Shown here in pieces: positions 42,572 to 49,517 of a stretch of 49,517 nucleotides of DNA. Below the pieces are notes generated by a model that searched no databases, had not been told where the DNA came from, and saw only the letters and a program-made list of their open reading frames with translations. This DNA comes from UBA3263 sp964554665 (GTDB taxonomy: Bacteria; Bacteroidota; Bacteroidia; Bacteroidales; Muribaculaceae), in contig CAZKPP010000010.1 of NCBI GenBank assembly GCA_964554665.1, positions 1 through 49,517 on the forward strand, read 5' to 3'. Positions within the stretch are counted from its first letter, which is position 1. Each line of letters starts with the position of its first letter. A program made the translations under genes and the position numbers.

Positions 42572-44522
42572 GGCAGCTTGCCCACCAAACGTAGGCGATC
42601 AAAGCGGCGTATGCAATCAGGCCGAGAGTCTGGGTCAGGCCGTCGGACAGCGGATTTACATATTCGTAGCCGCAGAACTTGGTGAGGGCGGCAAACACGC
42701 CAAACAGCGCGCCGCCGGCAATTAGGCCGGAGGATATGAGTGTGCCGCGGTCGTGGCGGGCAGAGCTAACGGCAGAATCTTTCGACGAGTGCTGCACAAA
42801 CCAGGCAACTGCACCGCCAACAAGCATCGGAGTGTTGAGGCTAAGCGGAATAAACATGCCCAGGCAGAAAGCCAGCGCGGGAACGCCCAGCCAGTTGAGC
42901 AACAGAGCCAGCACGGCACCGCAGAAATAGTAAATCCACGGAGTTTCGCCGCCCATCATCAGCGGCTCGATAACCTTGGCCATGGCATTGGCCTGGGGAG
43001 CAACGAGCGGATTCGGGTGTTCGGGAGTTGCGTAGAAGCCATAAACCTGGTTGAGCAGAAGAATTACGCCGCCTACGGTTGCAGCGCTCACCAGAGTGCC
43101 CAGGAACTTCCATGATTCCTGTTTGCGGGGAGTCGAGCCAACCCAGTAGCCGATTTTGAGGTCAGTAACAAAGCCGCCGGCCATGGATAGCGCCGTGCAA
43201 ACTACGCCGCCGATAACCATTGCGGCAACGATGCCGTTAGTGCCATTCAGGCCGATAGCAACGAAGATGGCCGACGCAACAATCAGGGTCATCAGGGTCA
43301 TGCCGCTAACAGGGTTTGAGCCTACAATCGCGATGGCGTTGGCAGCCACTGTCGTAAACAGGAAAGCGATTACCGTTACCACCAGCCAAGCTACTGCGGC
43401 CTGCCAAAGGGTTCCGATAACTCCGAGCCAGAAGAAGAGGAACACAACGGCAAGGGCAAGAACCATATAGGCCACAACCGACTTCATCGACAAATCGGTT
43501 TGCCAACGAACGGGCTTGGCCGACTTGTCGGCACCACCTTTAAACTCACGGGCGGCAAGGCCTACGGCCTGCATAATAATGGGCCAGGACTTAACAATGC
43601 CGATAATGCCGGCCATGGCAATGCCACCGATACCTATCAGGCGCGCATGGTCGCTGAAAATCTGTTGAGGCGAAAGAGCGGCCATGTCCGCGGAACTGCC
43701 GAGCAGCGGAACAATTATCCACCATACGAACACCGAGCCGGCAAAAATTACGAAAGCATATTTCAAGCCAACGATGTAGCCCAGACCCAACAGGGCAGCA
43801 CCGGTGTTGCAGCTCATAACTACCTTGAACTTGTCGGCAATGGTCTGACCCCACGTAGCCGCAGTGGTGGTTACGGTTTCAGCCCACCAGCCGAAGGTAG
43901 CGACTATGTAGTCGTAGACGCCGCCGATGAGCGAGGCAATGATGAGGGTCTTGGCCTGCGAGCCCGAACCCTTGGCCTGAGCCGACACGAGCACCTGGGT
44001 GGTTGCGGTAGCCTCGGGGAACGGATATTTGCCGTGCATATCCTTCACGAAATATTTTCGGAAAGGAATAAAAAAGAGTATGCCGAGAATACCGCCCAGG
44101 AGCGACGACATGAAAATCTGCAGGAAGTTAACGGTAATTTCGGGATATGTGCCCTGGAGGATATAGAGCGCGGGCAGAGTGAAAATCGCACCGGCAACTA
44201 TAACGCCCGAGCAGGCACCGATAGACTGGATAATTACGTTCTGGCCGAGCGGATTATCTTTCTTCAGAGCCTGGCTGAGGCCGACGGCAATGATTGCAAT
44301 AGGTATTGCGGCCTCAAAAACCTGGCCCACACGCAGGCCCAGATACGCTGCAGCTGCCGAAAAGATTACTGCGAGCAGCAGGCCCATGCCCACGGAATAG
44401 GGGGTAACCTCCTTGGTGTCGTGGGCCGGATGAAGAATCGGCTTATATTCTTCGTCGGCTCCCAACTCCCGGAAAGCGTTTTCCGGGAGCGAGCCGAGGT
44501 TGTTTTCGTCAATATTTTCCAT
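42549..44522 (-). CDS. OPT-family oligopeptide transporter
   Basis: 657 aa with about 14-16 membrane helices. Visible: PYSVGMGLLLAVIFSAAAAY near the N-terminus, GQNVIIQSIGACSGVIVAGA, KYPFPEATATTQVLVSAQAK, and late ALAFCLGMFIPLSLNTPMLV. These are typical of the bacterial OPT group proposed to take up di- and oligopeptides, some members moving metal complexes. The start overlaps the stop of the POT gene by 1 nt (TAATG). It forms a three-gene minus-strand unit with POT and MATE genes. Confidence 0.9.
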   Translation of the reverse strand: MENIDENNLGSLPENAFRELGADEEYKPILHPAHDTKEVTPYSVGMGLLLAVIFSAAAAYLGLRVGQVFEAAIPIAIIAVGLSQALKKDNPLGQNVIIQSIGACSGVIVAGAIFTLPALYILQGTYPEITVNFLQIFMSSLLGGILGILFFIPFRKYFVKDMHGKYPFPEATATTQVLVSAQAKGSGSQAKTLIIASLIGGVYDYIVATFGWWAETVTTTAATWGQTIADKFKVVMSCNTGAALLGLGYIVGLKYAFVIFAGSVFVWWIIVPLLGSSADMAALSPQQIFSDHARLIGIGGIAMAGIIGIVKSWPIIMQAVGLAAREFKGGADKSAKPVRWQTDLSMKSVVAYMVLALAVVFLFFWLGVIGTLWQAAVAWLVVTVIAFLFTTVAANAIAIVGSNPVSGMTLMTLIVASAIFVAIGLNGTNGIVAAMVIGGVVCTALSMAGGFVTDLKIGYWVGSTPRKQESWKFLGTLVSAATVGGVILLLNQVYGFYATPEHPNPLVAPQANAMAKVIEPLMMGGETPWIYYFCGAVLALLLNWLGVPALAFCLGMFIPLSLNTPMLVGGAVAWFVQHSSKDSAVSSARHDRGTLISSGLIAGGALFGVFAALTKFCGYEYVNPLSDGLTQTLGLIAYAALIAYVWWASCREDKKLN

Positions 44523-46315
44523 TATTCAGCGGGATCAGCAAGAGTTTCGTCAACAGGAACTTCGGGCATATCGCCGGTAGCGGCTTCAAGCTTCTTCATC
44601 TGCGAGAAGAGGAACGCAGCCGAGATCAGGCAGAGAACAACAAGAATAGCCCATACAATAGGAGTAGGAATTTTGCCCCACAACATCATCGGTATGGAAA
44701 CGAGGTAGTTGCCGACTGCGGTTGCTGCAAACCAGCCACCCATCATCGAGCCTTTCATTTTTGGAGGAGCTACCTTGCTGACGAAGGAGATGCCCATCGG
44801 CGATACGAGCAGTTCGGCAAATGTCAGCAACAGATATGTAGAAATCAGCCAGTTGGTGGAAACGTCGCCGTTGGTGCCAACCAACGAAAGCGAACCGAAA
44901 ATCATTACCACGTATGCAACACCGGCCATAATCATGCCATAGCCGATTTTGCGGGGAGCCGATGGTTCTTTGCCCTTTTTGTTAAGCCAGGCGAAGAAAG
45001 CCATAGAGAACGGAGTCAGAGCTACAACATAGAACGGATTGAACTGCTGGTAGATTGCCGGGTCAATACCGGTAATGGTAGCCGGTGTCCCCATATAGAG
45101 CCAGCCAACGACACCGATGCAAGCAGTCAAAATCACTCCACTGATAACTTTAGCTTTGGTGGTAGTGCTTTGAATCACTCCAAACAGGGCATAAACGCCA
45201 GCCGCAATTGCAACGAGAGCCCACAGATTGAAGCCGATGCGGGTCCAGCTCGACGAGTCGGGGCTGGTAGCACTCTTGGCAAACTCGGTCAGGGCCTGAC
45301 CGTTCTGGTGGAATACCATCCAGAAGAAAATAACAACGGCAAACACAAGCAGCAGAGCAACGACACGTTGCTTGGTTTGGGCCGGAGTGAGCTCGGGCTC
45401 GTTAGTAACTGCCGCATTCTTTGTTCCGGTTGCCTTCTTATCGACAATAATATGCTTATATGTGCTGCGGCCGAGAGAATAAATAAGGAAGCTGACAATC
45501 AGCGAACCGCAAGCAAGCATAAAAGCATAATTGCAACCTTGCGAGAAAGCGGTTATATAGCCTTCGGCAAACTCAGTCAGAGAAGTAAATGCAACCGAAC
45601 ACTGACTGGCAAAGTCAGTAAGATACTGACTCAGAGCAGCTGCAACGTCACCACCTGCGGCCATGCCGTTTTTAGTAGCGAACTCGGTCATATTCTTCAT
45701 TGTTTCTTCCGAAACGCCGCTCATATCGGTAAAGCCGTTAGTGTCGATTGCCCAGTTGCTAACCGTTGCTGCCATAGCATCATTGGTGAGATAACCGGCA
45801 TTCTTCAAGGCAAGATTTTTCAAGGCTATAGCAGCACTCGGAGCAAACATCGAACCGATGTTGATTGCCATATAGAAGAGAGAGAAGGCGGCATCACGGC
45901 GATCGGCATAACGGGCTTCGTTATAAAGGTCGCCAACCATAACTTGCAGGTTGCCCTTAAACAGTCCGGTGCCTACCGAAATCAGAAGCAGCGCGGCAAA
46001 CAGTATCATCAGCGAAGAATTTTCGCGAACAGGAGTGGGAGCCGACATCAGGGCATAGCCTACAAACATTACTGCCATACCGGTAACCACACATTTCGAG
46101 AAGCTCCATTTATCGGCGAGAATACCGCCAATCATAGGCATAAAATAAACTAACGCGAGAAAAATCGAAAAAATCTGACCTGTCCACGCTGAATCCACGC
46201 CGAACTTGGCCTGAATATAGAACAGGAACAGGGCAAGCATAGTGTAGTAGCCGAAGCGCTCGCCGGTGTTGGCGAGGGCCAGGACATACAAACCTGCCGG
46301 TTGGTTCTTAAACAT
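44522..46315 (-). CDS. POT-family proton-dependent peptide transporter
   Basis: 597 aa. Major-facilitator symporter for di- and tripeptides. Visible: ALANTGERFGYYTMLALFLF (E-R-F-x-Y signature, about residues 13-32), MPMIGGILADKWSFSKCVV, GTGLFKGNLQVMVGDLYNEA, and FTFAELLVSP-like TFAELLVSPMGISFVSKVAP. A long insert between helices 6 and 7 (about residues 150-250) adds to the normal ~480-aa length; this is usual in Bacteroidota POT proteins. First gene of the OPT/MATE unit and so probably the main peptide uptake system of this locus. Confidence 0.93.
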   Translation of the reverse strand: MFKNQPAGLYVLALANTGERFGYYTMLALFLFYIQAKFGVDSAWTGQIFSIFLALVYFMPMIGGILADKWSFSKCVVTGMAVMFVGYALMSAPTPVRENSSLMILFAALLLISVGTGLFKGNLQVMVGDLYNEARYADRRDAAFSLFYMAINIGSMFAPSAAIALKNLALKNAGYLTNDAMAATVSNWAIDTNGFTDMSGVSEETMKNMTEFATKNGMAAGGDVAAALSQYLTDFASQCSVAFTSLTEFAEGYITAFSQGCNYAFMLACGSLIVSFLIYSLGRSTYKHIIVDKKATGTKNAAVTNEPELTPAQTKQRVVALLLVFAVVIFFWMVFHQNGQALTEFAKSATSPDSSSWTRIGFNLWALVAIAAGVYALFGVIQSTTTKAKVISGVILTACIGVVGWLYMGTPATITGIDPAIYQQFNPFYVVALTPFSMAFFAWLNKKGKEPSAPRKIGYGMIMAGVAYVVMIFGSLSLVGTNGDVSTNWLISTYLLLTFAELLVSPMGISFVSKVAPPKMKGSMMGGWFAATAVGNYLVSIPMMLWGKIPTPIVWAILVVLCLISAAFLFSQMKKLEAATGDMPEVPVDETLADPAE

Positions 46316-46358
46316 GATAATGAAAAATGATTGGTTATTATTGAACTTAAATTTTCAG

Positions 46359-46781
46359 TTAGGAAAGCGTTGAAAAGGCCAGCGCGTAGGCCTTCATCTG
46401 CTTGACCATGGCGAGCAAACCGTTGGAGCGCGTCGGCGACAGGTGTTCGCTCAGGCCTATGCGGTCAATGAAATAGAGGTCGGCATTGAGAATATCTTCG
46501 GGCTTTTGGTCGTTGAGCACCTTTATCAGCAATGCTATGATGCCTTTAACGATTATGGCGTCGGAATCGACCTCGAACTTCACCTTGCCGTCGTCGGTCA
46601 GTTCGGCATTGATCCAAACTCGGCTCTGACAGCCCTCAATAAGATATTTCGGTGTTTTATACTTTTCGTCAATCGGAGGCAACTGGTTGCCGAGGTCAAT
46701 AATGTAGCCGTAGCGGTCCATCCAGTCGTCGATTTCCGAGAATTCTTCAATAACTTCGTCTTGTATTTGATTTATAGTCAT
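46359..46781 (-). CDS. sufE: SufE-family cysteine desulfuration protein
   Basis: 140 aa. Accepts persulfide sulfur from SufS and passes it to the SUF Fe-S assembly machinery. Active Cys51 sits in YLIEGCQSRVWINAEL; the C-terminal HLSPTRSNGLLAMVKQMKAY is the usual SufE ending. Length is standard. The ATG overlaps the stop of the M28 gene by 4 nt (ATGA), so it is coupled to it. No other suf gene is in the window. Confidence 0.95.
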   Translation of the reverse strand: MTINQIQDEVIEEFSEIDDWMDRYGYIIDLGNQLPPIDEKYKTPKYLIEGCQSRVWINAELTDDGKVKFEVDSDAIIVKGIIALLIKVLNDQKPEDILNADLYFIDRIGLSEHLSPTRSNGLLAMVKQMKAYALAFSTLS

Positions 46782-47734
46782 AGTTTTTCGGAGTAAATAA
46801 GCGTGGTTATCAGTTTACCGACATCGCCAAGGGTCGCAGCATCAATATTTTCGATGTTATCGTCGAGGGTATGCCACGTCGGGTTAAACGACCCGGTTTG
46901 CGGATTGTTGGTTTCGATAATGTCAATTGTGGGGATGCCTGCGCGGAGCAGCGGCAGGTGGTCGTCGGTAACAGCGCCGCCATGGGCATCGATAAAACGA
47001 TTGCCGAGACCTATTCGTTTTGCAAGATTCCACAGGCGGGAATTCAGCGCCCGGGCATTGGCCTCGGAAAAAAGCTCGCGGGGAAAGCGTGCGTCGCGAC
47101 CGCCGACCATATCGAGCAGAATGCCAAAATCGGGCATCGGCTCGCCAACGCCATACGGCAGATTGTCGGCAAAATACTGCGCGCCGCGGGCCCACGAAGT
47201 GTCGTCGCCCGAGGTTCCGGCGTCTTCAGCATCCACAAAAAGGATGTCAACTCCGATTTCGGGCTTGTGCTCTCCCATCAGTCTGGCCAGCTCCAGCAGA
47301 ACCCCTACCCCGCTTGCGCCGTCGTTGGCGCCGTCGATAGGCGTAGTGTGATTAGCCGGATCGGGGTCTTCGTCGGCCATGGGGCGCGAGTCCCAGTGAG
47401 CAAGCAGCAGAACCCGGCGCGGAGCTGCGGCATTGAACGTTGCCCGAATGTTGGTCATCGGCCCGAAGCCCTCAAGGTCAGCCTGTTGCAGAGTCACGGT
47501 GTCGGCGCCATGGCGCTTCAATTCCGAAGCGAGCCACCCGGCGCATAATTCGTGGGCCTCGGAGCCGCCGATACGTGGCCCGAAAGCAACCTGCCGCTGA
47601 ACATTGCTAAAGGCGCTGTCGGCGCAGAATTCCGGAGCGGAAATCTCATCAGCGACAGCGGGTTTTGCAGCCGGCTTTGAGCAACTGCAACCGAAGGCCG
47701 CAAGGGCCAATATCATAAAAATCCTGAAAGTCAA
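46778..47734 (-). CDS. M28 / glutaminyl-cyclase-like zinc lipoprotein
   Basis: 318 aa. Either an aminopeptidase or a glutaminyl-peptide cyclotransferase (forming N-terminal pyroglutamate). Lipoprotein signal peptide MTFRIFMILALAAFGC with several Cys. Zinc-site motifs: VLLLAHWDSRPMA (His-x-Asp type), PIDGANDGASGVGVLLE (Asp), VDAEDAGTSGDD (Glu/Asp), LDMVG (Asp) and PTWHTLDDNIENID (His). The combination of AHWDSR and TWHT favours the bacterial glutaminyl cyclase group seen in Bacteroidota. The start used is a TTG at 47734, because it supplies the basic residue of the signal peptide; ATG 47716 is the alternative. A -7 box (TAAATTTG, 47765-47758) fits the TTG start. sufE overlaps by 4 nt. Confidence 0.85.
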   Translation of the reverse strand: MTFRIFMILALAAFGCSCSKPAAKPAVADEISAPEFCADSAFSNVQRQVAFGPRIGGSEAHELCAGWLASELKRHGADTVTLQQADLEGFGPMTNIRATFNAAAPRRVLLLAHWDSRPMADEDPDPANHTTPIDGANDGASGVGVLLELARLMGEHKPEIGVDILFVDAEDAGTSGDDTSWARGAQYFADNLPYGVGEPMPDFGILLDMVGGRDARFPRELFSEANARALNSRLWNLAKRIGLGNRFIDAHGGAVTDDHLPLLRAGIPTIDIIETNNPQTGSFNPTWHTLDDNIENIDAATLGDVGKLITTLIYSEKL

Positions 47735-47757
47735 TTCTTCGCGAAAAAAATTTTCTG

Positions 47758-47765
47758 CAAATTTA
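47758..47765 (-). promoter_or_regulatory. -7 box of the M28-sufE unit
   Basis: TAAATTTG on the minus strand, 23 nt before the TTG at 47734. Confidence 0.55.
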
Positions 47766-47791
47766 CGATTTTTTTCTGAAAAAGGGAAATT

Positions 47792-48523
47792 TTAGTTGAT
47801 GTAGATGGGAGCGGAGATGTGGCGGGCGAGTATTTCGCGGGCGGAGGCAAGCTGCTCGGGGGTGTTTTTCGGAGTGCTTTCGAGTTTATAGGGTAGATTC
47901 ATGGCGGCATACTTATGCACGCCGAGGGTATGGTAAGGCAAAATCTCCACGCGCTCAACGTTCTCGTAGTCAGCAAAATGCTCACCCCAGGCATTGATGT
48001 CGGCCGGATCGTCGCTCACCCCGGGCACGAGCACATAGCGCAGCCACATCGGGCGACCGTTTTTGCGCAGCCAGGCGGCAGTTTCGAGCGTGCGAGAGTT
48101 ATCCATGCCGGTCAAAGCAGTGTGTTTCCGGCTGTTTATCTGCTTAACGTCGAGAAGAACCAGGTCGGTGAGCAACAGCAGTTTATCAACATCCGAATTG
48201 CGAATAGTGCCGTTAGTGTCCAAACAGATATGTATGCCCTCACGGCGCAGATTCTCAAAAAGGGGAATCAGCTGGCGGGCCTGAAAGGTCGGTTCGCCGC
48301 CACTGAATGTAATGCCGCCACGCTTACCAAAAAATGGCTTCTGATCAACGGCCATTTTCAGTATATGATCCGGTTCGGTCGGAGTTGACTCGCCTATGGG
48401 GTCAATGGTGTCGGGGTTGGCACAATAGAGGCAACGAAAGGGGCACCCTTGAAGGAACACGACCAGTCTGAGGCCGGGACCATCAAAGGTGCCCATTGAT
48501 TCATAGGAATGTACGCGGATCAC
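47792..48523 (-). CDS. pflA: Pyruvate formate-lyase activating enzyme
   Basis: 243 aa. Radical SAM enzyme that installs the glycyl radical on pyruvate formate-lyase. Cys27-x3-Cys31-x2-Cys34 in LQGCPFRCLYCANPDT binds the 4Fe-4S cluster; GGITFSGGEPTFQ (about residues 69-81), ICLDTNGTI and LLDVKQINSRKH follow the family pattern. Length is standard. The ATG overlaps the pflB stop by 4 nt (ATGA); pflB precedes it in the same operon. Confidence 0.95.
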   Translation of the reverse strand: MIRVHSYESMGTFDGPGLRLVVFLQGCPFRCLYCANPDTIDPIGESTPTEPDHILKMAVDQKPFFGKRGGITFSGGEPTFQARQLIPLFENLRREGIHICLDTNGTIRNSDVDKLLLLTDLVLLDVKQINSRKHTALTGMDNSRTLETAAWLRKNGRPMWLRYVLVPGVSDDPADINAWGEHFADYENVERVEILPYHTLGVHKYAAMNLPYKLESTPKNTPEQLASAREILARHISAPIYIN

Positions 48524-49517
48524 ATCGACTCGTGGAAGGAGCGGGAAATAACTTCCAGCTGGTGTTCGCGCGAAAGCTTGGTGAAGTTAACCGCATAGCC
48601 GCTCACACGGATTGTGAGCTGCGGATAAAGCTCGGGGTGCTCCATGGCATCCATGAGCAGTTCGCGGTTAAGAACGTTAACGTTAAGATGATGAGCGCCC
48701 TTGGTGAAGTAGCCGTCCATCATGCCAACGAGGTTTTCAACACGCTCCTCGTCTGAAGGGCCGAGCGACTTCGGAATTATCGAGAAGGTGTTGGAAATGC
48801 CGTCTTGCGAGTCGCGATAGCGTAGTTTGGCCACCGAGCTGAGCGAGGCAATGGCGCCGTGGGTGTCGCGGCCGTGCATGGGGTTTGCACCGGGAGCGAA
48901 GGCAACGCCTTTGGCGCGGCCGTCGGGGGTTGCGCCGGTCTTTTTGCCATACATAACGTTAGACGTAATGGTGAGCAGCGACAGTGTGGGACGCGCATTT
49001 TTGTAAACCGGCAGCTTTTTGAGCTCTTCGGAGAAGAAATAAACCAGGTCAACGCCCAGGTGGTCTACGCGATCGTCGTTGTTGCCGAAGCAGGGGAAGG
49101 AACCCTCAATGTCGAAGCCTTCGGTCAGGCCGATTTCGTTGCGGCGGGCCGTAACCTTGGCATATTTGATAGCCGAGAGCGAGTCAATGGCAATCGACAG
49201 GCCGGCAACGCCGTAGGCAAGGTTTATGCGCGGATTTGTGTCGATAAGCGCCATTTGCGCCTTTTCATAATAATATTTGTCGTGCATGTAGTGGATAATA
49301 TTCTGCGTTTCGTTGTAAACGCGGGCAATTTCCTTAAGCACGAGCTTATAATTGTGCATAACTTCCTCGAAGTTCAAAACGTCGGAAGTCAATGCGGGTA
49401 TACCCTTGACCATTACGGTGCCGGTGTTTTCACAGCGGCCTCCGTTGATTGCGAGCAGCAGGGCCTTGGCCAGGTTGGCGCGGGCGCCGAAGAACTGAAT
49501 CTGCTTGCCGATTGCCT
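48520..49517 (-). CDS. pflB: Formate acetyltransferase (pyruvate formate-lyase), C-terminal part
   Basis: Partial: at least 331 codons are in the window and the frame is open past its right edge (GGRCENTGTVMVKG lies just before the first internal Met at 49413). Converts pyruvate and CoA to acetyl-CoA and formate under anaerobiosis. Visible: PRINLAYGVAGLSIAIDSLS, FPCFGNNDDRVDHLGVDLV, TPDGRAKGVAFAPGANPMHG and the glycyl-radical motif RVSGYAVNFTKLSREHQLE near the C-terminus, where the Gly of VSGYAV carries the radical. The catalytic Cys pair is outside the window. pflA overlaps by 4 nt. Confidence 0.95.
   Translation of the reverse strand, partial: AIGKQIQFFGARANLAKALLLAINGGRCENTGTVMVKGIPALTSDVLNFEEVMHNYKLVLKEIARVYNETQNIIHYMHDKYYYEKAQMALIDTNPRINLAYGVAGLSIAIDSLSAIKYAKVTARRNEIGLTEGFDIEGSFPCFGNNDDRVDHLGVDLVYFFSEELKKLPVYKNARPTLSLLTITSNVMYGKKTGATPDGRAKGVAFAPGANPMHGRDTHGAIASLSSVAKLRYRDSQDGISNTFSIIPKSLGPSDEERVENLVGMMDGYFTKGAHHLNVNVLNRELLMDAMEHPELYPQLTIRVSGYAVNFTKLSREHQLEVISRSFHESM

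Noticed and set aside
43500..44708. 402-aa frame antisense to the OPT and POT genes
   Set aside because: Spans two well-supported transporter genes on the other strand; no signal, motif or promoter.
45170..46153. 327-aa frame antisense to the POT transporter
   Set aside because: Shadow frame of a clear membrane protein gene.
1..49517. CRISPR array, tRNA/rRNA genes, integrase or insertion-sequence ends
   Set aside because: No regularly spaced repeats, no cloverleaf-like segments with a GTTCGA arm outside coding genes, and no transposase other than the RAYT were found by eye.

Overview
The window is chromosomal DNA of a Bacteroidota member, almost certainly order Bacteroidales. Evidence: promoters of the TTTG-(19-20 nt)-TAnnTTTG type; a 2.5 kb-codon SprA type 9 secretion protein; BspA-like leucine-rich proteins; an ExbB-ExbD-ExbD-TonB cluster; the nrnA/DUF4827-like/glmM operon; and a bifunctional DAHP synthase/chorismate mutase. 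The gut-commensal family Muribaculaceae fits gene content and base composition, but that is a guess. No rRNA, tRNA, CRISPR array or prophage is visible.

Layout. 1-2.9 kb (minus): TonB energy-transduction operon, tonB cut by the window edge. 3.1-7.1 kb (minus): NlpC/P60 peptidase, glmM, a lipoprotein and nrnA. 7.1-11.9 kb: a rearranged accessory stretch with an alpha/beta hydrolase, a duplicated nrnA 5' end fused to a BspA fragment, a RAYT-type transposase and a BspA-like gene. 11.9-21 kb (plus): a tightly packed operon of hflX, DAHP synthase/chorismate mutase, tyrA, menA, holB, an AddB-like nuclease and hemW. 21-23.8 kb: an accessory island with a structured leader, a macro-like/YopX-like protein and a PD-(D/E)XK-like protein. 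23.9-29.7 kb: a CotH protein, dnaE and thioredoxin. 29.8-31 kb (minus): a 123-aa unknown and a metallo-hydrolase. 31-38.5 kb: sprA. 38.5-41.3 kb: an AT-rich accessory segment with a lone HigA-like regulator, a structured RNA and two unknown genes. 41.3-46.3 kb (minus): MATE, OPT and POT transporters. 46.4-47.7 kb (minus): sufE and an M28/glutaminyl-cyclase-like lipoprotein. 47.8 kb to the end (minus): pflA and partial pflB.

Most interesting signal. Two non-coding stretches, at 11.51-11.78 kb (minus) and 39.08-39.39 kb (plus), are diverged copies of one element. Each has its own TAACTTTG promoter, a bipartite long-range helix whose pairing is kept by compensatory changes, a nested 3' stem that competes for the same strand, and a U-tract. 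A third promoter-proximal leader, at 21.08-21.26 kb, has the same overall plan (bipartite helix plus a pseudoknot-capable 3' segment). All three stand in front of accessory genes, one of them BspA. I read them as a structured RNA family, either stand-alone ncRNAs or attenuator-like leaders.

How the parts work together. SprA is a core part of the type 9 secretion channel, and three secreted proteins here (hydrolase, BspA, CotH) end in tails resembling its sorting signals. The peptide transporters and the M28 enzyme suggest peptide use. pflA/pflB mark mixed-acid fermentation. hflX through hemW joins aromatic amino-acid and menaquinone synthesis with DNA replication/repair and heme-related functions in one transcription unit.
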